Position numbers and translations under genes: made by a program. 64,000 nt of DNA from an uncultured Prevotellaceae bacterium (lineage in GTDB: Bacteria > Bacteroidota > Bacteroidia > Bacteroidales > Bacteroidaceae), in NCBI GenBank assembly GCA_937898415.1, contig CALDLA010000099.1, forward strand, positions 62,001-126,000. The letters run 5' to 3'. Of this stretch, positions 41,684 to 52,459 are shown piece by piece. Position 1 is the stretch's first letter; every line of letters starts with the position of its first letter. The notes under the pieces are model-generated. The model made no database searches and was not told where the DNA came from. It saw nothing but the letters and a program-made list of their open reading frames with translations.

Positions 41684-44296
41684 ATGAATAAACGATTATC
41701 AAGCTTACTCTGTGCAGCGGCCTGCTTGACGGCCAGCGCACAACTGTCGACTAACCCCGACAAGTTCCTGGGCAACATCACCACCCGCTATTCGATGGAT
41801 GCCGGTGGTGGTGTACCGCAGTACTACAAACTATGGAATCAGGTGACGCCTGAAAACGAGTCGAAGTGGAGCTCGGTGGAAGGCAGTCGAGGTAACTATA
41901 GCTGGGGCGGGGCTGACAATGCCTTCAACTATGCCAAGAAGTATGGCTTCACTTACAAGTTCCATGCTTTTGTGTGGGGCGCGCAGTATCCTGGCTGGCT
42001 TTCAAGCCTGTCGATTCCCGAGCGCTATACCTCTTACGTGAAATGGTTTGATGCCATCAAGAAGAAGTATAGTCACCTGCCGCTTGTCGACGTGGTGAAC
42101 GAGGCCATCGGTATGCACCAGCAGGGCAACCCCATGATCAAGGAGTCGTTGGGCGGCGGCGGAAAAACGGGCTACGACTGGCTCATCAAGGCTTTCGAGA
42201 TGGCCTACGAGCGCTTCCCCAACTCTATTCTTATCTATAATGACTACAACTCCATAAGATGGGACCTCGACAACTACATCACGCTGGTACAGACGCTGCG
42301 CGACGCCGGTGCTCCCATCGATGCCTACGGCAACCAGTCGCACGACGTCACCGAAATCAGCCAGAGCGAACTGAAGAGCGCGCTGAAGAAGCAGCAGGAT
42401 GCCTTGAAGATGCCGATGTACATCACGGAGCTTGACATCGACATTGCCGACGACAATAAACAGAAAGCACAGTATCAAAGCATTTTCCCCTCGATGTGGG
42501 AAGCCGAATACTGCGCCGGTGTCACCCTCTGGGGCTACATCCTCGGAGCCACCTGGGTTGACAACTCCGGCCTCTACAGAGACGGTAAGGAGCGCCCGGC
42601 CATGACCTGGCTGAAGGAGTATATAACCTCCGACAAGGCCAAGACCGCCAAGAGCCCCTACAAGGACATGAAAAAGCGCGTGGGCGTCTACATCAGGCCC
42701 AAGGACTTCAAGGTGGCCAAAGGCGACGTGCTGCCCATCAAGGTGCGAACATTCATTACCGACGATGCCAAGAAAGAAAAGGCCGACATCGCCATCGACA
42801 AGGTGGAACTGTTCGACGGCAATACCTTGATTGCCACGATGACCGAAGAACCGTACATTACCAACTATCAGCTGCCATCGTCCGCTACCGGCACCCGTAC
42901 GCTGAAGGCCATCGTCTATACCAACGACGGCAACAAATATGAGCGCTACGGTCGAGTGGCAGTACAAAGCGGCACCACAAAGCGCGAACCTTATAATGGC
43001 ACCCCCGCTGAGCTGCCCGGCACCATCAATACCGGTGAATACGACAAGGGCTTGTCGGGAGTGACCTACAACAATGGCGTAGGCCGGAATGCCACTACTG
43101 CAACCAAGGACGACGGCTGGATGGAGTACACCGTTGATGTGAAGGAAACGGGCATCTACACCTTTGATGCCGAGGTGGCTGCCTCAAGGGAGGGCGGCGT
43201 GTTCCACATCGCGGAATATGGTCTCGACAACTTGACGTACTATTCCGACTTCATCATGGTGCCCTCAACGGGCAGCACCACCAACTACCAGACCCTGCAC
43301 GGCGTCTTTACCAAGGAACTGACGGCTGGTCGCCATACGCTCTGCCTGAACACCGACAAGGGCGGTTTCTACATCAAGAGCATCAACTTCAGCCACTACG
43401 AGGAGGACAAGACGATGACCTGCACGGTGAGGAGGAGTCCTACGACCGTAACTGCCGGCGAGCAGACGAAGATCACGGTCACCGCTTCGTCGAAGACGAG
43501 CATGGTAGCTAACGTCAAAGTATATGACAACAACCTGCTGATTGGTACGCTGACCGAGGCTCCCTATGAGCTGGAGTACGAGCCTACCACCCCCGGCAAG
43601 CACAGTCTTACCGCCACCGTCACCGACACTGAGGGAAAGTCGAAGACCTCGACGGCAGTAACGCTGACCGTCAATCCCAAGCGCGAACCCTACAGTGGCG
43701 TCATCAGCATTCCCGGAACCATTCAGGCCGAGAACTACGACAAGGGCGGCGAGGGCTACTCTTATCACGACAACGAGACGAACAACCAGGGCGACGCCAG
43801 TTTCCGTACCGACGAGGGAGTGGACATCGTCAAGGGTAATGGCGGCAGGGCCGTCGGCTATACCGCTGTTGACGAATGGCTGGAATATACCGTCAACGTC
43901 ACCCAGGCCGGCAAGTACACCTGCGAGGCCGTCGTCTCGGCAGGCGGTACAGGTTCCAAGTTCACCGTACAGCGCGTCAAGGGTACTTCGAAGACCAACC
44001 TCTGCACCATCGACGTGCCGCAGACGGGCAACAACGATTGGGGCACCTATAAGTCGGTGACGAAGGAAATTGCAACGCCATTGACTGCCGGCGAGCAGGT
44101 CTTCCGCATCACCATCACAGGCGCCAACTGCAACATCGACAAGCTCATCTTCAAGCTCACCCAGGATACTGGCATCAACGACATTGAGAACGAGAGCGAG
44201 CAGGCTGGCAGCGGCTTCAGCCTCTCAGGCCAGAAGGTGAACAACGGCTACCGAGGCATCATCATCAAGAATGGCCGGAAGATATTGAATAAATAA
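41684..44296 (+). CDS. Secreted GH10 endo-1,4-beta-xylanase with Ig-like and CBM6-like modules
   Basis: The ATG at 41684 gives a signal peptide (MNKRLSSLLCAAACLTASA) and 870 residues. The GH10 catalytic domain (~25-325) has TPENESKW, the acid/base glutamate in VDVVNEAIG (about Glu140) and the nucleophile in ITELDID (about Glu249). Then follow an Ig-like domain, a CBM6-like module (GTINTGEYDKGLSGVTYNN), a second Ig-like domain and a second CBM6-like module (GTIQAENYDKGGEGYSYHD). The C-terminal tail SGFSLSGQKVNNGYRG resembles a type IX sorting tail. It cuts xylan outside the cell. No SusC/SusD pair flanks it. Confidence 0.93.
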   Translation: MNKRLSSLLCAAACLTASAQLSTNPDKFLGNITTRYSMDAGGGVPQYYKLWNQVTPENESKWSSVEGSRGNYSWGGADNAFNYAKKYGFTYKFHAFVWGAQYPGWLSSLSIPERYTSYVKWFDAIKKKYSHLPLVDVVNEAIGMHQQGNPMIKESLGGGGKTGYDWLIKAFEMAYERFPNSILIYNDYNSIRWDLDNYITLVQTLRDAGAPIDAYGNQSHDVTEISQSELKSALKKQQDALKMPMYITELDIDIADDNKQKAQYQSIFPSMWEAEYCAGVTLWGYILGATWVDNSGLYRDGKERPAMTWLKEYITSDKAKTAKSPYKDMKKRVGVYIRPKDFKVAKGDVLPIKVRTFITDDAKKEKADIAIDKVELFDGNTLIATMTEEPYITNYQLPSSATGTRTLKAIVYTNDGNKYERYGRVAVQSGTTKREPYNGTPAELPGTINTGEYDKGLSGVTYNNGVGRNATTATKDDGWMEYTVDVKETGIYTFDAEVAASREGGVFHIAEYGLDNLTYYSDFIMVPSTGSTTNYQTLHGVFTKELTAGRHTLCLNTDKGGFYIKSINFSHYEEDKTMTCTVRRSPTTVTAGEQTKITVTASSKTSMVANVKVYDNNLLIGTLTEAPYELEYEPTTPGKHSLTATVTDTEGKSKTSTAVTLTVNPKREPYSGVISIPGTIQAENYDKGGEGYSYHDNETNNQGDASFRTDEGVDIVKGNGGRAVGYTAVDEWLEYTVNVTQAGKYTCEAVVSAGGTGSKFTVQRVKGTSKTNLCTIDVPQTGNNDWGTYKSVTKEIATPLTAGEQVFRITITGANCNIDKLIFKLTQDTGINDIENESEQAGSGFSLSGQKVNNGYRGIIIKNGRKILNK

Positions 44297-44304
44297 GGAG
44301 AAAG

Positions 44305-44337
44305 AAGAAAAGGAGGCTCGCGCCTCCTTTTCTTTTT
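44305..44337. terminator. Bidirectional terminator between the xylanase and GH94 genes
   Basis: A perfect 13-bp stem (44305-44317 and 44322-44334) with loop TCGC is followed by T on the plus strand and by A/T-rich sequence on the other. The genes converge here, so it can end both transcripts. Confidence 0.85.
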
Positions 44338-46777
44338 ACATTGTCACTTCCACCGTGTGGTGTCCTGCCGAATAGGGAACGAGGGCACCGTCTATGGGCT
44401 GTCCGTCGAGGATGACCTGCTTCACACCCTTCTGAGAGCCGTTGGGACGGATGGTGATCTCGTACTCTGCGTCGCGGAACTTACGCTGGACGGTATAGTC
44501 GTTGGCGGTCTCGGGCAGACAGGGATCGATGCGGATGCCGTCGTAGTCGGGCTTGATGCCGAGGATGAATTCTGAGACGGTGTACCACATCCAGGCAGCC
44601 GTACCCGTGAGCCAGGAGTTTTTGCCCTCGCCCGGACGGAAGGCATCCTTACCGGCCACCATCTGACAGTTCACGTAGGGCTCCACCTTGTGCAGCGTCT
44701 GGTATTTCTCCTCGACGTACGAAGGCAGGATCTTGGCGTAGTGGCTCCAGGCGTCGTTGCCGCGGCCTGCGAGACATTCGCCGATGATGACCCAGGGATT
44801 GTTGTGGCAGAAGATGCCGGCATTCTCCTTGTAGCCCTCGGGATAGCTGGAAATCTCGCCGTATTCATAGATGTACTTCGTGAAGGCGGGATTGTTGAGC
44901 ACCATACCGTGCTCGCACTCCAGATACTTCTTGCAGGCGTCAAGGCTCTTGGCCACCATACCATCTTCAGCGCCGATCTCGGCCATCGTACACCAGCCCT
45001 GCGACTCGATGAATATCTTGGCCTCGTCGCACTCGTTCGAGCCGATTTTGCGGCCATAGTAGTCGTAGGCGCGCAGATACCACTCGCCGTCCCAACCGTG
45101 CTTCTTCACCGCCTCAATCATGGCGTCAACAGCCTTCTGCATCCGCTGTCCTTCCTCGTGCTTTGCGATTTTGTCGCAAAGTGCCACGTACTCCTTACCC
45201 GTCACGACGAACAGTCCGGCAATCATCAGCGACTCGGCCTTCGTGCCCTCGCTGACGTTCTCAGTCGTCTGGAACGACTCGTTGGGATCCCACGAGAAGC
45301 AGTTCAGGTTCAGACAGTCGTTCCAGTCGGCACGTCCGATAAGGGGCAGCATGTGCGGACCCAGGTTATTGATGACGTGGTTCATCGATACCTTCAGGTG
45401 CTCGAAGAGCGTCACCTCGGTGCCCGGCTCATTGTCGAAGGGCACCATCTCGTCGAGGATAGAGAAGTCGCCCGTCTCCTTCAGATAGGCCACCGTACCG
45501 AAGATGAGCCAGCAGGGGTCGTCATTGAAGCCGCCGCCGATATCGTTGTTGCCGCGCTTGGTCAGCGGCTGGTACTGGTGGTAGCAACCACCGTCGGGGA
45601 ACTGGGTGGAAGCGATATCAATGATACGCTGGCGGGCGCGTGGCGGTATCTGATGAACGAAACCGACAAGGTCCTGGTTCGAGTCACGGAAGCCCATGCC
45701 ACGACCTACACCGCTCTCAAAGAACGAGGCTGAGCGCGAGAAGTTGAAGGTGACCATGCACTGGTACTGGTTCCAGATGTTGACCATGCGGTCGAGCTTG
45801 TCGTTGCCCGTCTTCACCTTATAGATATTAAGGAGGGCATCCCAGTACTCGCAGAGTTCGGCAAAAGCCTTGTCCACCTTCTCGGTGGTGTCGAGCTCGG
45901 CAATCAGGGCATGAGCCTTCTCCTTGTTAATCACCTGAAGGCTCTCAAACTTCTTGTCCTGCTCGTTTTCGATGTAGCCCAGCAGGAAGACGAAGTCCTT
46001 CGACTCGCCCGGCTGCAGCGTCACCTCAATATAGTGCGAGGCAATGGGACTCCAACCGTGGGCATGACTGTTGCGGGGCTTACCCTCCATCACGGCATCG
46101 GGATTGCTGAACTCGTTATAGAGGCCCACGAACGTCTCGCGATCGGTATCATAGCCCTGTATCGCGGTGTTCACGTGGTAGAAGGCGTAGTGGTTGCGGC
46201 GCTCGCGGTATTCCGTCTTGTGGTAGATGGTCGAGCCTTCAATCTCCACTTCGCCGGTAGAGAAGTTACGCTGGAAGTTCTCCATGTCAGTGGCAGCATT
46301 CCACAGGCACCACTCCTCAAACGAGAAGAGCTTCAGCTGCTTCACTTCCTTCGACTGGTTAGTCAGGGTCAGCTTCTGCACCTCACACCATTTCTTCAGT
46401 GGGACGAAGAAGAGCACCGAGGCCTCTACCCCACCCTTGCGGCCAGTCATGCGGGTGTAGCTCATACCGTGACGACACTCATAGAAGTCGAGCGGCGTCT
46501 TGCAGGGTTTCCAGCCCGGGTTCCACACGGTGTCTCCATCCTTGATGTAGAAGTAGCGGCCGCCGTTGTCCATCGGCACATTGTTATAACGATAGCGGGT
46601 AATACGGCGGAACTTGGCATCCTTGTAGAAACTGTAGCCACCGGCAGTGTTAGAGATTAATGAGAAAAAGTCCTCGTTTCCCAAATAGTTAATCCAAGGC
46701 CAAGGGGTCTTGGGGTCGGTGATGACATATTCACGACGCTCGTCGTCAAAATGTCCGTAACGTTTCTGTTGTTCCAT
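44336..46777 (-). CDS. GH94 family cellobiose-type phosphorylase
   Basis: I chose the ATG at 46777 ([20 protein letters not shown]), giving 813 residues, the usual size of cellobiose phosphorylases. The catalytic-acid aspartate lies in [10 protein letters not shown] (about Asp487). Other family regions include [20 protein letters not shown] near the N-terminus and [18 protein letters not shown] in the (alpha/alpha)6 domain. It lacks a signal peptide and should split cellobiose, or a related beta-linked disaccharide, into glucose-1-phosphate and a sugar in the cytoplasm. Chitobiose- or laminaribiose-type specificity cannot be excluded. It converges on the xylanase gene. Confidence 0.92.
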   Translation of the reverse strand: MEQQKRYGHFDDERREYVITDPKTPWPWINYLGNEDFFSLISNTAGGYSFYKDAKFRRITRYRYNNVPMDNGGRYFYIKDGDTVWNPGWKPCKTPLDFYECRHGMSYTRMTGRKGGVEASVLFFVPLKKWCEVQKLTLTNQSKEVKQLKLFSFEEWCLWNAATDMENFQRNFSTGEVEIEGSTIYHKTEYRERRNHYAFYHVNTAIQGYDTDRETFVGLYNEFSNPDAVMEGKPRNSHAHGWSPIASHYIEVTLQPGESKDFVFLLGYIENEQDKKFESLQVINKEKAHALIAELDTTEKVDKAFAELCEYWDALLNIYKVKTGNDKLDRMVNIWNQYQCMVTFNFSRSASFFESGVGRGMGFRDSNQDLVGFVHQIPPRARQRIIDIASTQFPDGGCYHQYQPLTKRGNNDIGGGFNDDPCWLIFGTVAYLKETGDFSILDEMVPFDNEPGTEVTLFEHLKVSMNHVINNLGPHMLPLIGRADWNDCLNLNCFSWDPNESFQTTENVSEGTKAESLMIAGLFVVTGKEYVALCDKIAKHEEGQRMQKAVDAMIEAVKKHGWDGEWYLRAYDYYGRKIGSNECDEAKIFIESQGWCTMAEIGAEDGMVAKSLDACKKYLECEHGMVLNNPAFTKYIYEYGEISSYPEGYKENAGIFCHNNPWVIIGECLAGRGNDAWSHYAKILPSYVEEKYQTLHKVEPYVNCQMVAGKDAFRPGEGKNSWLTGTAAWMWYTVSEFILGIKPDYDGIRIDPCLPETANDYTVQRKFRDAEYEITIRPNGSQKGVKQVILDGQPIDGALVPYSAGHHTVEVTM

Positions 46778-46801
46778 AGTTAATAAAGTTGTTTCTGTTT
46801 G

Positions 46802-46833
46802 CAAAAGTAAATCAAATTTATGGAACTACCAAA
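46802..46833 (-). promoter_or_regulatory. Promoter (TTTG, 20 bp, TACTTTTG, minus strand) of the GH94 gene
   Basis: TTTG (46833-46830) and TACTTTTG (46809-46802) are 20 bp apart on the minus strand, 24 bp from the ATG at 46777. Confidence 0.72.
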
Positions 46834-46894
46834 TAAAATCGTTAAACTTTCATATTTTCGGCTGATATAGGCGACGGGAGTCAAGAAAAGTTGC

Positions 46895-46902
46895 TATCTT
46901 TG
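46895..46902 (+). promoter_or_regulatory. Promoter box (TATCTTTG) of the alpha-2-macroglobulin-like gene
   Basis: TATCTTTG lies 28 bp before the ATG at 46931. No clear -33 element is seen. Confidence 0.6.
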
Positions 46903-46930
46903 CAGGTAGTGTTTCTTAAAAACGGACAGT

Positions 46931-49900
46931 ATGAAGAGAACGGTATTCACTATTCTGATGACATTAGTTGGTATGACTCTATTTGGACAGACGTATTCAT
47001 CACTTTGGAAACAGGCGGAAGAGGCAGAGAAGAAAGACCTGCCGCGGACGCAGTACGACGTGTTGATGAAGATTGTCAACAAGGCCCAGAAGGAGGGCGA
47101 GTACGGACAACTGATGGCCGCCGAACTGGCTGGTAGTCGCGTGATGGGTACCATTGCCCCCGACTCGCTGCTGCCTGCCGTCGAACGGATGGAGCAGCGC
47201 TATCAGGCGGCTACCGACAAGGCGCTGGCCGCTGTCTATGCTACCGTACTGAAGAAGATATATACCGACAACCGTCAGTTGGAGAAGGATCCTAAAGACC
47301 TGACAGTGACGCTCGACGCGGAGACCTGCCAACGGTTGGCCGCCGTGAAGACTGCCGACTATAAGCCGTTGGTCACCATCGGTCGCGACAGCAAACTGTT
47401 CAATGATGACATGCTTAGCGTCGTGGGCTACGAACTGTGCGACTTCCGTCCCCTGCACGACCATTACCAGAAGGCAGGCAACCGCGTGGCAACGATGATG
47501 ATGGCTTTAGAGACAGCCCGTAAGAATAGAATAGAGGGTAACGTGAAATACGACGAGGCACCCTATATCGATACGCTCGACTCGCTGATTACCCAATATG
47601 GCGACCTGCACGAAGCGGTCGAGATAGCCATCGAGCGCTATGAATACATGGACGAGCATACCGATGCCACCGCCGAACAGAAGTGGAACTATACGGAGGA
47701 GGCCATCAGGCGGTGGAGCAACTACCGCCGCACCAACGTCCTGCGCAATGCCCAGATGGACCTGACTACCCCTCAGTTCCGGGCTACGATGGAGCCCCAG
47801 GCAGGACTAGGACTGCCCGACAAGCCGCAGAAACTGAAAATCTGGGATGCACGGAACATCGACCAACTGACGATGCGCATCTATCGGGTGAAGGTCAACG
47901 GCACCAACCGGCTGGACCCCAGAACCGAGAAGGACTTCAAGAAACTGAAGTCGCTGATGACGGAACTGCCGGAGCTGCAGGTGACGCGCCACTACAGCGG
48001 ACACAAGGCCTACGACCATTTCAAGGACACGATAGAGGTGCCCGGCCTGCCCGTCGGCGTCTATATGATAGAGTTGCAAAGCAATCCCGAGACCGAAGTA
48101 TCGCGAAGCCTCTATTACGTCAGCAATGTCAGGGTGATGACGATTGCCCTGCCCGACAACAAACTGCGCTACGTCGTGGTCGATGGCACCGAGGGACAGC
48201 CCATCAGCGGAGCCACCATCGAACTGTCCGGCTACGTCAACGGACGCAGCGACCAGCTGATGGCCAAGCTGACGACGGACACCAAGGGTGAGGCCGTCTG
48301 GCAGTTCGGCAGTCGACGCCCCTCGTCTGTCTTTGCCTACACGAAGACTGATGACTTCTGCCACTCTTTCAACGTTTATAGCATCTTCAGCTACAACGAC
48401 GACAACCGCCGGGTGGATCCTGTGCAGCTGCTCACCGACCGTGCCATCTACCGACCCGGTCAGACGGTACACGTGGCCGCCATCCACTACGAGGTGACTG
48501 ACGGCTATGAGTATAAGGTATTGGCCAACAGCGAGCTGACCCTGATCATGCGCGATGCCAACTACAAGGAAGTGGCCCGGCAGACGCTGACTACAGATAA
48601 ATATGGTACGTGCGCGGCGGAGTTTACGTTGCCGACAAGCGGACTGACCGGCAATTTCCAGATAGAGTGTCAGACCAGTAATTACAACAGTTGCTACTTC
48701 CGTATGGAGGAATACAAGCGGCCGACGTTCGAGGTGGAGTTCGACAAGGTGAATGAGGACTACAAGGACGGCGACACGATAGAAGTAAAGGCGACGGCCC
48801 GCTCCTATGCCGGAGTGCCCGTTCAGGATGCCGAGGTGCATTACAGGGTGATGCGTCGCCGTTCGTTCTGGTGGTGGAGCTATTCGGCCTACTGGAATCG
48901 CGGTGCTATAGGCAATTTCTCCAATGACGAGACAGTGGCTGAGGGCGATGCTATCACGGGTAGTGACGGTACTTTTACGGTGAAGATGCCGATGGTACTA
49001 CCAAAGACCGACTTCCCGATGTTCTACGACTTCGTCTGTATGGCCGATGTGACCGACCAGGCTGGCGAGACTCATCAGGGACAGCTCTCGCTGCCGCTTG
49101 GCAACCGCAAGACGGCACTCACCTGCGAACTGCCTGAGCAGATACGTACGGACCAGATGCCGGAAGTAAAATTCCACCTGCGCAATGCCGCCGGCAACGA
49201 CATCGACGACGAGGTACGCTACCGTATCGACAGCGGCAAGTGGCAGACGCAGAAGACGAACACCGCCTTCCAGCTGCCCAAGCTGAAGAGCGGGGAATAC
49301 CAGTTGGAGGCAATCTGCAAGGAGGATACCATCAAGGAGAAGTTCATCATCTTCTCGCTCGACGATAAGCGACCCGTCACCGAGACCGACGACTGGTTCT
49401 ATCAGTCGGACAACTTAAGCTTCCCGAACGATGGCAGTCCCGTCACCATTCAGGTGGGCTCATCGGCCAAGAACGTTCACCTGGTCTATAGCATTATTAG
49501 CGGTAACCGCATCATCGAGAGCGGTTCCGTGGAACGCTCCAACGAACTGCTGAACCGAAAGTTCACCTACAAGGAGGAATACGGCGACGGTCTGCTACTG
49601 AACTTCGCCTGGATAAAGCAGGGCCACTGCTACACCCACTCGACATTCTTAAAACGCCCGCTGCCCGACAAGGAGCTGAAGCTGCAATGGCAGACCTTCC
49701 GAGACCGGCTGACACCCGGACAGCAGGAGGAGTGGACGCTGACCGTCAAGCATCCTGACGGCACTCCCGCTGACGCCCAGCTGATGGCAACACTCTACGA
49801 CAAGAGTCTCGACCAGATAACCCGTCATTCTTGGCAGTTTAAGCCTTGGCAGTCTCTGCCCCAACCCAATACCCAGTGGCGGTATGGCATGTGGTGGGCC

Positions 49901-52459
49901 CTCCTGCGGTTCAACGCTTCCCTCTACCAGAAGCGGTTGGAGGCTCCCTCACTTAACTTCAGCGCATTCGACGAATCGCTCTTCCCCCAACCTTGGATGA
50001 GCAACCGTTCAATGCGTCTCAGGGGAGCAGCAGTCTTGAAAGAGGTTGCAATGGCTACGCAAACAGCTGAAACGAAAGAGTTTGCGGGCATGGCTATGGC
50101 CTCTGCGGACGAGTCGTTGCAAGGTCGGATAGCCGGACTCGACATCGTCGAGAAAGCCGGGAGACTGGGTAGCGGATTACCGATGCAACCGGGGAACACC
50201 GGCGAAGAAGAGGAGGTGCCCGATGTAGCGTTGCGTGAGAACCTGCAGGAGACGGCGTTCTTCTATCCGCAGTTACAGACGGATGCCAACGGACTGGTGA
50301 CGCTGAAGTTCACGCTGCCTGAGAGTCTGACCACGTGGCGCTTCTTGGGACTGGCCCACACAACCGACCTCTGCTACGGCAACCTTGAGGGCGAGGCCGT
50401 GGCCAAGAAGGACCTGATGGTGCAGCCCAACATGCCGCGCTTCCTGCGTGAAGGTGACAAAGCCACCATCTCGGCCCGCGTCATCAACACCAGCGAGGGC
50501 GACCTCAGCGGTACGGCCTACCTGACACTTACGAATCCTGAGACCGAAAAGACCGTCTATACGCAGAAGGCACCGTTCACGGTGAATGCCGGCGAGACCA
50601 CCAGCGTTACGTTTAATGTGGATGAGACCTCTGAAATCTATGAAGCTAATGGGGGACTGCTCATTGCGAAGGTGATGGCCACGACCGACCAGTTCAGCGA
50701 TGGTGAGCAGCACTACCTGCCCATCCTGCCCAACCGCGAACGGGTCACCGTCACCTATCCATATACCCAGAACAATCCGGGCACGAAAACCATTGACCTG
50801 ACGCAGCTAGTCCCCACAAACGTGAAGGATGCCAAGCTAACATTTGAATATACCAACAATCCCGCCTGGCTGATGATTCAGGCATTGCCCGCCATCGGCC
50901 ATCCCGACGACGACTGCGCTATCTGTCAGGGGGCTTCATTCTATGCCAACAGCATCGGTAAGTTCATCATCGACCAGATGCCGCAGGCCAAGACGGTGTT
51001 CGAGCAGTGGAAGCGTGAGCAGGGAAGCGAGACTTCCCTGCACAGCCAGTTAGAGAAGAACCAGGAACTGAAGGACCTCGTGCTCAACGAGACACCGTGG
51101 GTAGCCGATGCTGACCGTGAGACGGAACAGCGCCAGCGCCTGGCCGACTTCTTCGACGAAAACCTGATGCAGCAGCGTCTGCAGTCGGCCCTCGACAAAC
51201 TCGAGAAACTGCAACGCGGTGACGGTTCATGGAGCTGGTGGCCCGAAATGCCCGGCTCTACCTACATGACCATTTCCGTGGCTGAGATGATGGTGCGCCA
51301 GAACGCGATGATGGGTGAGCAGGCTGAGACTAAGCAGATGCTCAAGGGTGCCATGAGCTTCCTCGGAAAAGAGATGGTGGAATTGGTGCAGGAGATGAAA
51401 AAGGATGAGAAGAAAGGCCACAAGCAGACCTTCCCCAGCTTCACCGCCCTACAGTGGCTCTACATCTGCAAACTCGACGGTCGCCAGCTGCCTGCCAATG
51501 TCAAGGAGGCCAACGACTACCTCATCCGTCTGCTGAAGAAAGAGACCAAGAACCAGACCATCTACGAGAAGGCGATGTCGGCCATCATCCTCGACTCCCC
51601 GACGTACATCAAGAGCCTGAAGGAGTACACCGTCTATAAGGAGGAGATGGGCCGCTATTACGATACCCCGCGTGCCGGCTACTCGTGGCGCGACTATCGT
51701 ATCCCGACGCAGGTGGCAGCCATCGAGGCCATCCGGCGACTGACGCCCAACGACGAGCAGACCCTCGACGAGATGCGCCGCTGGCTGTTGCAGGAGAAGC
51801 GCACCCAGGCCTGGGACACGCCCATTAACTCAGTAGATGCCGTCTACGCCTTCATGAGCCCCATGAGTTCCATGAGCCCCATGGCCCCCACGACCCTAAA
51901 ACTCGACGGCCAGCCCCTCGAAACACCGAAGGCCACCGCCGGTATCGGCTACGTGAAGACTGCCCTACCCTATCAGGGCGAGAAGACCTTCACCGCCGAG
52001 AAGACCAGCAAAGGCACTTCATGGGGTGCCGTCTACGCCCAGTTCATGCAGACCACGAGCGACATCAAGGACCAGGTCAGCGGCGTCAGCGTGAAGCGCG
52101 AGGTGCTGGGTACGGATAACGCAAAGGTCGGCGACCGCGTAACCGTCCGCCTGACCATCCAGAGCGAGCGCGACCTCGACTTCGTGCAGATTCAGGACAA
52201 GCGGGCTGCCTGCATGGAACCTATCAAGCAGCTCAGCGGCTACAACTGGCACTTAGGCTGCTACGTGTCACCTCGCGACAATGTGACGAACTATTACTTC
52301 GACCGTCTGCCTAAGGGCAAGCGCGTCATCGAAACAGAATACTTTATTGACCGTGCCGGACAGTACGAGACGGGCACCTGCACCATTCAGTGCGCCTATG
52401 CCTCGGAGTATCGCGGCACCACTCACTCACAAACCATCAAAGTAAGCAATGAAAAATAA
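46931..52459 (+). CDS. Alpha-2-macroglobulin family protein with degenerate thioester site
   Basis: The 1842-residue protein has a signal peptide (MKRTVFTILMTLVGMTLFGQ). N-terminal macroglobulin domains follow, with LTDRAIYRPGQTVHVAAIHY around 495. The bait/A2M region has MKFTLPESLTTWRFLGLAHT. The thioester-region equivalent is PDDDCAICQGASFYANSIG (Cys1329), where family members have C-x-E-Q. A C-terminal alpha/alpha toroid and a final domain end KRVIETEYFIDRAGQYETGT. Bacterial A2Ms trap proteases in the periplasm; the usual thioester seems lost here. The end overlaps the DUF1573 gene by 11 bp. Confidence 0.9.
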   Translation: MKRTVFTILMTLVGMTLFGQTYSSLWKQAEEAEKKDLPRTQYDVLMKIVNKAQKEGEYGQLMAAELAGSRVMGTIAPDSLLPAVERMEQRYQAATDKALAAVYATVLKKIYTDNRQLEKDPKDLTVTLDAETCQRLAAVKTADYKPLVTIGRDSKLFNDDMLSVVGYELCDFRPLHDHYQKAGNRVATMMMALETARKNRIEGNVKYDEAPYIDTLDSLITQYGDLHEAVEIAIERYEYMDEHTDATAEQKWNYTEEAIRRWSNYRRTNVLRNAQMDLTTPQFRATMEPQAGLGLPDKPQKLKIWDARNIDQLTMRIYRVKVNGTNRLDPRTEKDFKKLKSLMTELPELQVTRHYSGHKAYDHFKDTIEVPGLPVGVYMIELQSNPETEVSRSLYYVSNVRVMTIALPDNKLRYVVVDGTEGQPISGATIELSGYVNGRSDQLMAKLTTDTKGEAVWQFGSRRPSSVFAYTKTDDFCHSFNVYSIFSYNDDNRRVDPVQLLTDRAIYRPGQTVHVAAIHYEVTDGYEYKVLANSELTLIMRDANYKEVARQTLTTDKYGTCAAEFTLPTSGLTGNFQIECQTSNYNSCYFRMEEYKRPTFEVEFDKVNEDYKDGDTIEVKATARSYAGVPVQDAEVHYRVMRRRSFWWWSYSAYWNRGAIGNFSNDETVAEGDAITGSDGTFTVKMPMVLPKTDFPMFYDFVCMADVTDQAGETHQGQLSLPLGNRKTALTCELPEQIRTDQMPEVKFHLRNAAGNDIDDEVRYRIDSGKWQTQKTNTAFQLPKLKSGEYQLEAICKEDTIKEKFIIFSLDDKRPVTETDDWFYQSDNLSFPNDGSPVTIQVGSSAKNVHLVYSIISGNRIIESGSVERSNELLNRKFTYKEEYGDGLLLNFAWIKQGHCYTHSTFLKRPLPDKELKLQWQTFRDRLTPGQQEEWTLTVKHPDGTPADAQLMATLYDKSLDQITRHSWQFKPWQSLPQPNTQWRYGMWWALLRFNASLYQKRLEAPSLNFSAFDESLFPQPWMSNRSMRLRGAAVLKEVAMATQTAETKEFAGMAMASADESLQGRIAGLDIVEKAGRLGSGLPMQPGNTGEEEEVPDVALRENLQETAFFYPQLQTDANGLVTLKFTLPESLTTWRFLGLAHTTDLCYGNLEGEAVAKKDLMVQPNMPRFLREGDKATISARVINTSEGDLSGTAYLTLTNPETEKTVYTQKAPFTVNAGETTSVTFNVDETSEIYEANGGLLIAKVMATTDQFSDGEQHYLPILPNRERVTVTYPYTQNNPGTKTIDLTQLVPTNVKDAKLTFEYTNNPAWLMIQALPAIGHPDDDCAICQGASFYANSIGKFIIDQMPQAKTVFEQWKREQGSETSLHSQLEKNQELKDLVLNETPWVADADRETEQRQRLADFFDENLMQQRLQSALDKLEKLQRGDGSWSWWPEMPGSTYMTISVAEMMVRQNAMMGEQAETKQMLKGAMSFLGKEMVELVQEMKKDEKKGHKQTFPSFTALQWLYICKLDGRQLPANVKEANDYLIRLLKKETKNQTIYEKAMSAIILDSPTYIKSLKEYTVYKEEMGRYYDTPRAGYSWRDYRIPTQVAAIEAIRRLTPNDEQTLDEMRRWLLQEKRTQAWDTPINSVDAVYAFMSPMSSMSPMAPTTLKLDGQPLETPKATAGIGYVKTALPYQGEKTFTAEKTSKGTSWGAVYAQFMQTTSDIKDQVSGVSVKREVLGTDNAKVGDRVTVRLTIQSERDLDFVQIQDKRAACMEPIKQLSGYNWHLGCYVSPRDNVTNYYFDRLPKGKRVIETEYFIDRAGQYETGTCTIQCAYASEYRGTTHSQTIKVSNEK

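Noticed and set aside
41684..46777. A polysaccharide utilisation locus
   Set aside because: The GH10 and GH94 genes converge and have separate promoters; no SusC, SusD or hybrid sensor is next to them.
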